Shown here: in pieces, positions 31,558-42,501 of the stretch
Numbering within the stretch: the first letter of the stretch is position 1
How the letters are laid out: each line of letters opens with the position of its first letter
Origin: Rhynchosporium graminicola
Taxonomy: Eukaryota; Ascomycota; Leotiomycetes; Helotiales; Ploettnerulaceae
Assembly (NCBI GenBank): GCA_900074885.1
Contig: FJUW01000004.1
Location: 1,836,933-1,900,932 of the forward strand
Length of the DNA stretch: 64,000 bases
Direction of reading: 5' to 3'
The notes under the pieces: generated by a model
Seen by the model: the letters and a program-made list of their open reading frames with translations, nothing else
Database searches by the model: none
Told to the model about the DNA's origin: nothing
Made by a program: the position numbers and the translations under genes

Positions 31558-33379
31558 TCAATTTCTGTTTTCCTGATATCTACACCTGCGCTCGAAATTC
31601 TCAGACAAAGGCGCTAGTGCTTTTCTTTTTCTGTTCGGGTTAAACGCTCTTACCTCTTCATATTCTTCAAACCTACCGCAAAAAATCAATCTCTTGCAGC
31701 GATATATCTCGGGTAATCTTCTCAATCGTTCCTCTTGTAAATCTCGCAGGTCAAAGCGCAGATCTATTGGATCATTGAACTCGAATTCGTATGCTCTTCT
31801 CAATTGTTCGTCCGGTGGATCTCCTGGGAAAAAGTCCAGTCCTGGTGGATAATTGAATGTATGATGATTCATTCCCGCCTTATTCGCCGCTTCTCGTTCT
31901 TTAATGGTGTACGATGATTGTGGCTGCCGAGGGCAATGAAGGTTGTTCGTCCTTGTATTAATTTTTCGATTCCAATTCATAAGCTGTTCTTGTAGACACA
32001 AGTTTCCTTCAAGGAGGCCATAGGGAGCATAACGTGAGCCGTAGACTACTGTGAGCACGTCACTGATGAAATTCCAACCATAATGATCTTTTTCGGCGTA
32101 CACCAACTTGACGTTCACCCCACGAAGTTTCATCAACTCTGTCCAGCCCGGAGCGCTTCTGAAAGAACGAATTTCGGACTCGAATTCGAAGAACGGGGCT
32201 AGCAAAGTGATATCAAGCTCAAGATACTTGAGACCCCTGCATGTCGAAAGAATAGTGAATGCGGCCGCCGCTTGTGATCCCATATTGCAGTCCCAATGTA
32301 CGCGGATTGACCGGATGGCGTTGCGCCGTTCTGGAAGAAGGACCACCAGGTATTTCAATAACGATGCTGTGTCGAAAAAGTCGAATCTATTGTGTTTGTA
32401 AAACAGGAAGTCGTTGATGACGATATCGTTGATTCTGCGACATGTCTGACTGAGCTGAATTGAAGAACGAAAGATCAGCAATGGCCCTGTGAGATATTTG
32501 TTCTATGAAAGCCAGAAAATTCTTCGTCAAAAGAATATTTTGACGTTCAGAGAGAGAAATTATTAACGATGGAGAGAACTTCTCGGGCCATTCGGGAAGG
32601 GATATTCGGGGCTCGCTCATTGCTCGCTCATTAGGTACCTACTGCTATTGCTGTCAATGCGACATGACGACGACCGTATGTATCTATTGCTGGCGTTCGG
32701 ATGATTATACCGTTGCGGTTGACGTTTAATGGATACTCGTGTGAGAATTGTGTAGAACCGGGTGTGAACTGCTCGGGCTTGATGTGACCTCTGTGGATAC
32801 AGGCGTAGTTTAATATTGTGGATAAAAGCTCGGTGGGCAAGTCCAAGAGAGTAGGTCCCGATTGAGATGATCTTCGTAGAGATGTTCCACCAGGCTTCGC
32901 CTCGAGGAAACCCTCTGGTGATGAGGCTCTTGATCGAGATGTTCCGTCAAGCTCTTCCCAGTGAGTATCTTCTGATGATAATTCCTTTGAACGCGATTCC
33001 CATGATCCACGTGCCAGCTCTGGTCTATATAAACTATTAGTCTCTCGAAGGGATGCTTTTGAGTGGGACGCCTTTCGTTGAGATATGAGCTCGCATTCGG
33101 GTTGCAAATTTGTCTCAGGTGACTGGCTTGTTCTTCCCGCCCCTCGATTGGTTTGCGTACATTTCTGAGATGACCTGGCTTTGTTCGGTTGACCCACATA
33201 TCTTCCTGATGAGAAATTAGTACTTGCAGCTGCTGAAAACATGATACAGAATATGTCTTACCAAAAGCAGGGGTATAAGAAAAAGAGTCATGTTGAGAAC
33301 TTCCCCGATCTCGAGGAGCAGTATATAAATTGTCTGTAGCATCATTGCTGTTGTGATGGCCTTTTTTTGCATGTTCCAT
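31558..33379 (-). CDS. F-box protein, uncharacterised
   Basis: Predicted exons 33379-33262, 33205-32643 and 32454-31558 (525 residues). Intron 1 (56 nt) has GTAAGA, a TACTAAT branch and ATCAG. Intron 2 (188 nt) has GTAGGT and AATTCAG. Both joins keep frame (AFG/GRYVG; LTAIA/LSQTCRRIND). The first 150 residues are polar and Ser/Arg-rich. An F-box-like motif (TLLDLPTELLSTILNYA) is at about 158-174. After it comes the region seen in many Helotiales/Eurotiales F-box proteins, with IALSQTCRRINDIVINDF (returning to an Ile-rich helix). The C-terminus is basic. F-box proteins are substrate adaptors of SCF ubiquitin ligases; the target is unknown. The start ATG is the first in frame, and an additional 5' exon is possible. 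Confidence 0.68.
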
Positions 33380-35415
33380 TTGAGATCGAGGTTATCCGGC
33401 TTATACGAAGAAGACATGAAGCAAATTGTCGGGGTAGGATTTCGTGGCCGGTAATTATCTCTCAGTATGTGTCTTGAGATGCATTTATGATTCGAATTGG
33501 AGTCGTAGTTCGAGAGGTATTGGATTGATGATTGAAATATTCGGATGGTAAGCAAGGAAGTTGATGTACCCTCTTATGCCAAATCAGAAATAGTGAGACA
33601 ATTTTACAAACTGCTGAAAGAAGATCAAAAGAGACAGGATGTGAATTTTGAGTTTTATAGAGTCTCACGACTCTAATCTAATAGACTACTTAGGTGCCCT
33701 TTTTGAACCTTGGTACCGAGGGGAAACATAAGATGCTTGGCCCAGTTTGAAAGAAAGCCGACAAGCGCAGTGGCAAAGTAACCGATAAGTGACAGCCGTG
33801 AACGCCGCTAAATGGTCCGGTGTGAGAATTCGCCTGTCAAATTTTCTGCCTAGGCTGTGGATTAGACAAGTAGCCGAGAGACGAAATTCACTTGCTACGA
33901 GCCCTAAATCGTCTAATCAAAGATTTAGTCTGCTCTAAGGTCTGAAGCTCCGAGGTAAGAATCTTGGTCAAGACGCCGCAGCTCAAGTGCCGGCACCATA
34001 GGAGCAGCATACATAGGTAGTAAAAGTCAATATTTTAGCGGCTCCACTATTGAAATCATGAATTTCAAATATTTGTGATGGAAATGCACTATCTCTGGCG
34101 AAGTATGTGCTCATGAGTTTTGAATGCAGATGCATGTCTTAGACTTGTCTAAATATACAACTTGACGATAACGTCACTAAACAGTCGTAACCATATATAT
34201 TGCAGCGGAATAACAATATTCCTGGACACAAATAGCCAATTCGATTGTTCTTAGGGAACTACTTAAATGACTGTATAACCTATACTATGTTATTGATATG
34301 ATGCTGTCGGTAAGTGAGATAGATATCTTTTACTCATCTCGATAAAATTGATAGTTGAGAACTGTAGAAAAGACATCACGTAGATAATACAGAATATGTT
34401 TGAGGAATGATCGTAGTCGATTTCGGAAAGCTATGTACATATCACTAAATGCTTATCGAGGAAATCTTCTTGTGGCAAAGCGAGACTGTACATCAAATTG
34501 TGTGACTGAGAGTCTGAGCCAACCAAACTTTCCTAGTATCGGAACGATTCAACATTGGAGAAAATAGACAAAAGGAAAACAAAGTAAAGATTAGCAGAAC
34601 TGCGATACGCCTGTTTGCTCCCAAAATAGACATATAAGATAGGTTGGCGTAAATAGCAAGTGGCTTACGTAATTCCAACGCTTCGGCTGCTTTGAGAGTA
34701 TCAGGGCGCTAAATCAAAGCTACGTGACCAATAAGCCGTAGAAAGAAAGAGTAGAAGATAGAAGGGGGACGGGAAAATTAACTTAGAATATACGGAAATC
34801 CAAGGTAGTATATTGAAGTGAGTATTCTGACCTCTATAGGTATCTGTTAGGATATCGACGTCGCGCTAGTGTAGAGCCAATAGAAGCTATTCTGCCGTCT
34901 GTCACACCGCGAGGTTTCTGATTTAGCTAATCAGATAGCTCGCTAAGAAAGCTTCATTCCATTTTTTTTTTCAGAATGCCTATAGTTCAATATACTTCGT
35001 TATATCTACCTACCTACACACCGGCAATCGGAATCCCAGGGGGAGGATCCTCAGGGGGAAATCCCCTGGACCCCCCCTCAAATTTTTTACCGTAATATAA
35101 ATGCTCGCAGGCTCGCTTTGATAATTATAGTAGCAGGCAAGCCCTAATCCAGATCAACAATGTGTGATCCGATCAAAGAATACAATCCCCTTTACCTTCC
35201 AGGAAGCATCAACAACGCACGCACCCGCAACTCGAACTGCGGTAGCTTTGTCGTCTGAATCCCCGACAATCTCCTTACCATATCGTTCCATGCGTCCAGC
35301 CACCCTGGTACCTGCAAATCCCACATTCCATCTCACAGTGTCTCTCTACTAGCCACCCCTTGTAACTTGACGTGATTGTACCCACGCTCGCAGGCTGTGG
35401 CGCCTAAATAAGGAA
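33380..35415. other. intergenic, no supported gene
   Basis: Contains only weak ORFs (33462-33668, 34493-34678, 35164-35352). At 35028-35090 there is a G/C-rich imperfect palindrome around CAGGGGG and CCCCTGG. A T-run lies near 34962. Otherwise nothing is recognised. Confidence 0.4.
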
Positions 35416-36033
35416 CTACAACATGTAATTGTAAAACAGAAAGTCTTCGTCCGCTAGATTCCGTATCTGGTAGCAGGGGGGCAAAGAGCCCATCAGTAGG
35501 ATGCTTAACGGCCTCCGGCTCATTTTCTTAATTATTCTTGACAGGTCGGAAACGTCGGTAGCGAGTTTCTCGAGTTTCTCGAGATTAGGAGCTAGATCTT
35601 TCATGTTAGGAACCAAGGAACGGACTCGAGAGTTGTAGAAAGGGTGCGGATTGCGTTTGCTTTATTCTCGAGGATTCGATCGAGCCAGTAGAAGCCGGTG
35701 CAGAAATCTGGGACGCAGAAGCTGTTGAAGCGGTAGAATTGAAGCTCCATTGTCTTGATGTCTTTGTACATCAATCGAGACGTTGCTGCTATTGACGCGA
35801 TATTGAATCCTAGTACTTCGCACCCTCCAGCTTTCCTCCTTGCTCCCCTTTATCCATTCGATGGACCTGTCTTGTTGAATAGCGAAGGCCGTTATCATCT
35901 GGCGAATCTCGGCTGGGAGACACTCGTATACACTTTTTGCTTGAGGTTTGGTAACTCTGGCGGGCGAGTGTGGTTCAGTAAATTTGGTGAGTAAATTTGG
36001 GCTCAGAGAGCTCGATTCTCGCGAAGAAGCCAT
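35416..36033 (-). pseudogene. F-box/2EXR-like gene broken by frameshifts
   Basis: The N-terminal part (36033 down to about 35830) contains VYECLPAEIRQMITAFAIQQ, a good F-box/2EXR-like start. Around 35825 the coding-like sequence moves to another frame (LGFNIASIAATSRLMYKDIK, then FNSFCVPDFCTGFYWLDRIL). Near 35655 it moves again (NSRVRSLVPNMKDLAPNLEK, ending near 35416). The gaps between segments are too short for introns. Segment order and composition fit fungal F-box/2EXR proteins. Two frame changes point to a pseudogene, or less likely to assembly indels. Confidence 0.45.
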
Positions 36034-36047
36034 CTCGCTTGTTGTAG

Positions 36048-36479
36048 TTATGAAGTGTAGTGAGTGTCTGAATTTGTGACGAATTGAGCGACTTTGGCGT
36101 GGAGCTTCAAGTGATTGTTATCTCGGAAAGAAGAATGTATATCGCTCATCAGATCGTTTGTCTGAGGATTATAGAAGAATGCGATTGACCGTGTGGAAAC
36201 CCGTATTGGTACGTTGGGATGTAGGTTGTAAGAGACGAGTTTGTGGGGGAGAGGAAACAAAGTTTGGTGCAGATTTGAAGACGAATGTAACGTGCGCGCG
36301 CTAATTCGGTTATGATAAGAAAGCAGTCCCATGGTTCTGCGGCATTTCACGATACTAGTGTCGCGCGCAACAACAATAGTTAAGGTAGCGAGTTTTAAGC
36401 GAGCACTACCAGCCGCTACCCTACAGATTGTCAAATATTCTTGTCGATTGACTCTGTCCACTTGAGCTTCATTCATCAT
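36048..36479 (-). CDS. hypothetical ORF upstream of the broken F-box gene
   Basis: A 143-residue ORF, ATG-started. Only its end (IRVSTRSIAFFYNPQTNDLM) looks protein-like and vaguely like the YFNP segment of 2EXR proteins. The first two thirds are Arg/Leu/His/Ser-rich and may be non-coding. It could be part of another decayed member of the same family. Confidence 0.25.
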   Translation of the reverse strand: MMNEAQVDRVNRQEYLTICRVAAGSARLKLATLTIVVARDTSIVKCRRTMGLLSYHNRISARTLHSSSNLHQTLFPLPHKLVSYNLHPNVPIRVSTRSIAFFYNPQTNDLMSDIHSSFRDNNHLKLHAKVAQFVTNSDTHYTS

Positions 36480-39400
36480 CAGTACAGAAGATGAAGAGAA
36501 CTTGGTACTTGTTCGACCTAAAAGTTCTGAAAGAATGGAAAGTAGAGGTTTATGATTTACAATTGTTGTAATCTTTCAGACCTGTCAGGTGTGATACTCA
36601 CGGACTGATCCATCCAAAAGGTTTAATCAAAGATGACATCAAGAGAAATGATCGGGAATTCCGTTGGGGTAGCCTAGCGTCACATTACACGACTCTTTTA
36701 GCGGTCAATCCAGCCAGAATTGAACTTTGCAAGTTCAAGACAACGTCATCCATAAGAGCGAATTCGAAAAAATAATAATATTTATTTTGGGAAGTTCGGA
36801 CAGAAGAAGTAAGGAGTTATCAAAGACACTTTCAGAAATTCAGCTTGCACGATTGCCTTGTGGCGTGTAGTCCACCCAGGAATAATATTTGCATCACTAG
36901 TGAAGGTGTATGATCTTTCTCATAAGTTCTGTGTAGCTAGACTATCTTCTTATACGGTTATAAAAAATATGCAACTTATCGAGGCCTATTTGGAGCTAAG
37001 CATAATAGTAAGTCCCACTACCTGTCATACTGATCTTTTAATTCTTCTCGTTTTTCACTACGTATGCTTTACTGGCAACTCTCGTTCACTGATAGCCATC
37101 TTACAAAATAGCATCGAAACATCAATTCCGAACTTACGAAAAGTGGAAAATAACGGCCAGGAAGACTCAACGCCTTTTAATCTAGAGCTGCATTGTGCGT
37201 AGAGAACGAAAGTAAAGACTGAAGAGCCAGTAGACAACACAACTAATCGATGACATTCAAAATACAAGACAATGACTGGTACTGGAGGAAAGTGAATCCG
37301 ACTCAATTTTTCGGGATAAAAACCACGAGACTAAAGCTCTATCCTCTTGATTTTATCTATAGAAACCCTGATCTAAGGGATCCACCCCTTCGTCGAAATC
37401 TTAAGCCTGGTCTGGAAAGCCATAAAGAATAGAGGGCGTAGGTGATACTACTTGTAGTACCACAATGTCTCGCACTTTCTCCATTTTCCATTTTATTTCA
37501 ATTGAATCGACCAATTCTTTCGAAATAGACAAGATCGAACTTAGAAGCTAGCTACTCGAAAGATTAGCGCAAGAGTGAAGTATAAAGTCGCCCATAGGCC
37601 CCCCCCCTATCCCTTCCTTCATATCTCAAGAAATATCTACCTATCTTAATCAAGCCGCACAGGTCGGTAGTTCTTCCCAGGGCCTTAACAGGTTTATGCT
37701 TAATATAAATAAGGATAAAATTCCGAAATTCCAACACTAGATATATATAGATAACGAAGCCGAGTTACAGAGTTTAACTCATACTTCTGGATATGCTCAT
37801 TAACGACAGGTTTCTCTCGCGATAATTATACTGATCACGGAAATAGATAATAATAAAACGAATCCTGATAACGAAGTAATAAATAACGTCGCTTCTCGCC
37901 ACTTATTTGAGCTGGAATGAGAATGAAATAATGGTCTTAACGACTCGGTTTTCAGGGCTCTAAATGTGGTCAGGTCAATTCTCGATAGTAAACTTATATC
38001 GTAGGAAAAAGAAAGAGACTATTTTTTTAGAAAGGTAGATTTTTTTCTCATATATTAGTAAATGACTTTTTATTTTCTTAGTGAAATCAAAAACTATAGA
38101 AGTTAAATAACTTTAGCTATCTTTACGGAGTTTTTGATATATTAAAGAATCCTTACGTTTTTTTAAAATATGTATCACCGTTATTATAGCGGTTCAACTG
38201 TAGTCTGCACTTGATAGTATTTTAATAAATGAGCGTGTTTTAGAGAAGTATAGCTTATATGCATATCGATAGCAACTGAAAAGATTGACAATAATATTCC
38301 ATGCCGTCCAAACTTTCCATCGAAATTTGCACCATGAACTTTAGCGCGTGGAGAAAGCTCACTGAGCTAGGTATAAAACAGAAGGAGGCTCAGCTGATCT
38401 AGTAGAAGTCAAGTTACTCTCGGAAGTTATTAAAAGGTATTTCATGCTATATTTCACTCTGTTAAATTTCTTCCTTCTGACTCATAGTCTAATAACCGTG
38501 AGATAGGCGTACTCTTTTATAGATAAAAACTAAGGTTCCGATATTCAAGAAAGTAATACTCTAGTCAACGGGTAACAAGCTATGAAAGATGGAATTGAGA
38601 TAAGTACAAAAAACTCGTAAATAAAATGGAATCTAAACACTGTGTTCGAGCTCTTGAGATAAGTCTATATATTGCTCTTTGAGGTAGATGTAGAAGGAGA
38701 CAGAGACTTCGATTTTCCTCGCTAAGGAACATAGAGCGGATGTGTCGCAGATCTGCGCAACACTAGCTATGACTAAGATTACCCAGAAACATACTTATCA
38801 GTTTCCTTTATGTGTTGCCAAGTGGATATCTAGCGAGAAGCCAGAAAGAAGCTTCAAAGACTACTGTATTAGCGAGTCGAGCCTAATGTTATTCGTCATT
38901 ATAACTTTATAGACAGAGGTTTGACGACAATTTTCTTTTCGATAACAGTACTTCAAGTGAACGAAAAATATGTATCGGTTTGGCGGGATGCTGGACGTTT
39001 CTATTATGCATACTTAACCATGATGGACCTCACAACGGGCAACTCTAGGTGAATTCTGGCATTCTTACATTATTCCCAACAAGTTCTATGACCTCAATTA
39101 CTCTCCAAATTTGACTTCGATCTCGTGGGCCGCAGCACTAGTGCTGCTTCAGCGACTGCTACTGTGATTTCACATGCAGATTCATTTTCATACGAAAAGA
39201 TGAAATGCTATAGAAGCACCAACTCCTTGGTGTAAATCAAAAATTGGAAGAAGTGGACGTATAAAAATAAGGAAAAGCTAGGACAATGAGTCAAAGGAGA
39301 ACTCGAGATTGTTGTGAAGTTTTACATCGCAAAGAATGGAAGAAATGTAAATTGACTGATCATTATGAAGTATAGTCTCCTATTTCCTAGTGGCAACTTA

Positions 39401-39838
39401 GAGATTGACGTTTCAAGGTTAAGGTCCTGGTCACGTGTAATATGCTCCGGAGATGTAGGAGGCATTTTAATTGAAAAGAAAGAGAAAGATATTGTAGGGC
39501 CAGAAATAAATTCGTATAGACCCTTATGCTTCGCAAATCTTGCTTGAACTATGGTACTAGAACCGGATGCACTTTTCTCTTTTCGTAGATGAAATGTATG
39601 AGTCTAGTCACTCATTGAATGATTCTAATATTGTTTGCAGGCATTCATGGTCAAACAGAACAAACTCAATTACTACCACATTAGGCCGAAAAAGATTGAG
39701 ACGGTTTCGATCCAGTATGAAATTCTGCTCCACCGACCAGTCTTTTCTTCCTCTCGACGAGAATTAATTCAGGGGAATCTATCTGATCAACCTGGAATAG
39801 GTCGCGATTACAAAAGCTTAGTGTGCTAAGGTAAAGGC
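36480..39838. other. AT-rich spacer with possible transposon relic
   Basis: No convincing gene. ORF 36858-37202 lacks domain features. 37440-38300 is AT-rich with C-runs (37599-37609). At 38760-39250 scattered plus-strand words (a DLNYSPNL segment near 39092-39115, resembling the YSPDLNP motif) hint at an old Tc1-type transposase, but I cannot follow one frame or find inverted repeats. Confidence 0.35.
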
Positions 39839-40256
39839 ATGGAGAGTATCTTCGCTTCAGTCCAGTATATCAAGGAATTCAATATCACCAATACAGCTGA
39901 GGAATTCCAGTTTACTGATCGACGGTCAGTATCAGTGAGATGGCAAAACCAAGGGCATTGTGATGATACCTTTTTTGACGTAACAATTATGTAAGTACTA
40001 TTCCTCCTTTAGCTGACGCCAATTCTAGCATGAGAAACATGGTTTCTGATCAGGTCGAAGAGGTCATCATCACCATCACTCCTGAATCAGATGTCAAGTA
40101 ACTTTTTTACAAGATGATACCTCTCCGCTAACCACCCTCGTGTTGTGATATAGCCGCTCGGCGAGAAAGAAAGTTCCAAAATCCGAGCAGATGGTCTTTA
40201 TGTCTCAAAGATCGGCTTCGAGATGCAAGGCCGAGGAGAGAGAGGTCATCATTTAG
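39839..40256 (+). CDS. short three-exon hypothetical protein
   Basis: Predicted exons 39839-39990, 40029-40097 and 40154-40256 (107 residues). Donors are GTAAGT and GTAACT; branch-like sites are GCTGAC and GCTAAC; acceptors are TCTAG and ATATAG. Both joins keep frame (DVTI/IMRNM; ESDV/NRSARKK). The first exon reads MESIFASVQYIKEFN and later SVRWQNQGHCDD. The second gives VEEVIITITPESD, and the end is Lys/Arg/Glu-rich. No family is recognised. The first intron would be only 38 nt, short even for fungi, which is the main doubt. It stands alone in AT-rich DNA. Confidence 0.35.
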
Positions 40257-41531
40257 GGACTAGAGATCACTCTTTGGGCTTTTGACTATGAAGATCATAC
40301 CCACCGAGTTCTTATCTCTTGATTAGACCATGTGTTGTTTATCATTATGGCGAGCTACACTATCATAAAGAAACAATTCCTCATTCGACAACTGGTGTTA
40401 GGTTTCTGAAGAAGTATAGGGTAACATAATACAGAAAGCAAGTGGATAATACTGCAGAGCCTTAAGGGCAAATAGAAAAGATTTGAGGTTCTCGGAGCAG
40501 ATTCGCTATATACCTGCTATAAGGTTGTGTCACACGAATATAGGTAATAAGACTAGGAGCTTCTTCACTTAATTGATTAGGTATTAGAATTTCCCACTTT
40601 AAAGTGGCGACAGGGGATTTGATGATGATATAATTCTTCGCAATAGTAAATCAATTGTTGCGAGATACCTGACTACCTATAATCACCTCGAAGAATTTTG
40701 GCATGAAAACTTTCCCTTTGACAGACTCGCAACCTACTTTTTCAAAAATTCTTGGAATACTGCAAGGTCGGCTGTTAGTAAGTATGTAAGTCTAATACAG
40801 AATTCGGCATTGGTTCAGAAAGTTTGCTTGTAGTACTAGTATGAGAGGAGAAATTCGAGAGAGGGAAAACAGTGAAATAAGATGTATTGGAAGGGTAATA
40901 AAATTAAGTCGTCCAACCGAATGTGTGTCTTCTAATTGCTCGTGAAGACTTACAGCTATTGCCAGCAACCTTTCACCTATGCGCAATTGGCAAGCAATAT
41001 TTCGGAAGCAGGAATATAGATGTCGTAATCTAACGTGGCGATGGAAAGCTACAACTGCATGTCAACCACTTTTAAGTAATTTCACTGAGTTAGTGAGTAG
41101 TAGCTCCTACACGATGCTCATAAAGCGCACTTACGCAGCTAGCTGCCGGATTTGCAGAGCCCTTCCGTTTACTTATCACAAAAAGTAGCTCGTTTGACCG
41201 AGGGGTACCATTTTCATGCAAGAAGCTAGTGCCTCTGGAGGGACGATCTTAAGTCATGGGCACGAAACTTCCAGACATGTCCGGGTGAGAGCTGTAATAC
41301 GTCTATAGAGGCGACTATTTCAAGTCCCAGAGATGTAAAACTGCTTCTGCTGACCGTCGTTTCTCATATGTTGACCTCAGACTCCTCGATTATATTGACT
41401 AATAAATTTCCCTGTTTCAAGCGATATTATACTGTGAGACTCGTTGAAACAGTTCCTTCAAAAGACGATACATATCTCCTAACCTATTCTCTGGAATTAC
41501 TGCTTAATTCTAATCCGCACTGAGTTTCAAA
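40257..41531. other. AT-rich spacer, no supported gene
   Basis: Only short ORFs (40792-40986 minus, 40979-41188 plus) with no domain signals. The last 100 bp are probably the 3' flank of the minus-strand hydrolase. Confidence 0.45.
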
Positions 41532-42501
41532 CTAAGTATAAGCCTTCTCATACCCGGAAAAGCACTTATTGAACCAATTGACAGCCTGATCCTCCGCCTG
41601 AAGACCCTGCTTAGTCCCCTCTTCATCCCCTGGCTTCGCCCTTGTGGCAAACCCGTGCACAGCACCGGGAATGATTACCATCTCATGCTCTCCTTTCGCT
41701 TCCAAAGTAGCCTTCATATCCTCGGCCTGTTTCTTCGGTATCATGACATCTACGTCTCCTATTGCGACACTGATTGGTAATTTCACATTTTCAGCGTCAA
41801 GCGGCAACACGAGATTACTCGGATGTGCTGTGAAGCCGAAGTCGATCAAAGGGCGCCCATTGGAGTTGAGACTTTCCCCGCAGAGGAGAAAGACGAATTT
41901 GCCACCCCAGCAGAATCCAGCCGCCCCAATGGGAAGCGGATTGAGCTGTGCAGTACGGAGAGATGCGAGGAACTGCGTGACGCGAGGAGTGGTGACTGCA
42001 AGGCGGTTGTAGTACATGAAAGGGACGAACCCAGCGATAGTGTTTAGGAGAGGTCCACTACATATTGAGATCAATAAGAGGCAGGAAACAATTGTAGATA
42101 AGGAGAAGAGGGCTAGATGTCACGCGTACACTTTCCAAAGTATCGATTGGCTACTGGTCAAAGTATCCATATTGGTGAACATACTCACGTCCATGGCATG
42201 ACCATCCATAAAATCTGGGACATAGACCTTTGAGCTTGTGCGCTTTGCATATTTATCTGCCTGTAATGTATTTGATTAGCCCCCTGTAACATAATTAAAT
42301 AGTGCAAGGAGTTGATTTACCAGTATTCGACTATTATTGAACTTCCATCCCAGGGCATCTGGGAGATATACTATTTCTCCCTTAATATTTGTCCCAGCGG
42401 GGGGTTCCGTGACGTATGTATGGAAGCCATGAAGTATTTCCTCTCTTCCCTCCGGAGTACCCTCATTGTAGGCCACCCTTCGCGCAATCGGGACAAGACA
42501 T
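41532..42501 (-). CDS. dienelactone hydrolase family protein with apparent 1-nt frameshift near the start
   Basis: The body is exons 42476-42321, 42260-42130 and 42057-41532. Introns are 60 nt (GTAAAT/TTACAG) and 72 nt (GTACGC/ATGTAG). The alpha/beta-hydrolase triad is intact: nucleophile Cys in GFCWGGK (about residue 153), Asp in AIGDVDVM, and His in PGAVHGFATR. It lies in the usual DLH order (YLPDALGW, VPDFMDGHAMD, GFVPFMYYNRL, GFTAHPS). The family's typical N-terminus MSCPDCAKG is present at 42501-42477 but one nucleotide out of frame with the next codons (YNEGTPEGREEILHG); exon 1 has no other in-frame ATG. Either the gene is a young pseudogene or the assembly has an indel in the GGGTGG run. 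The family hydrolyses dienelactone-like esters in aromatic degradation, though most fungal members have unknown substrates. All exons read on the minus strand. Confidence 0.85.

Noticed and set aside
35028..35090. G/C palindrome as a terminator or transposon end
   Set aside because: Imperfect, with no partner end and no flanking gene that would need it.
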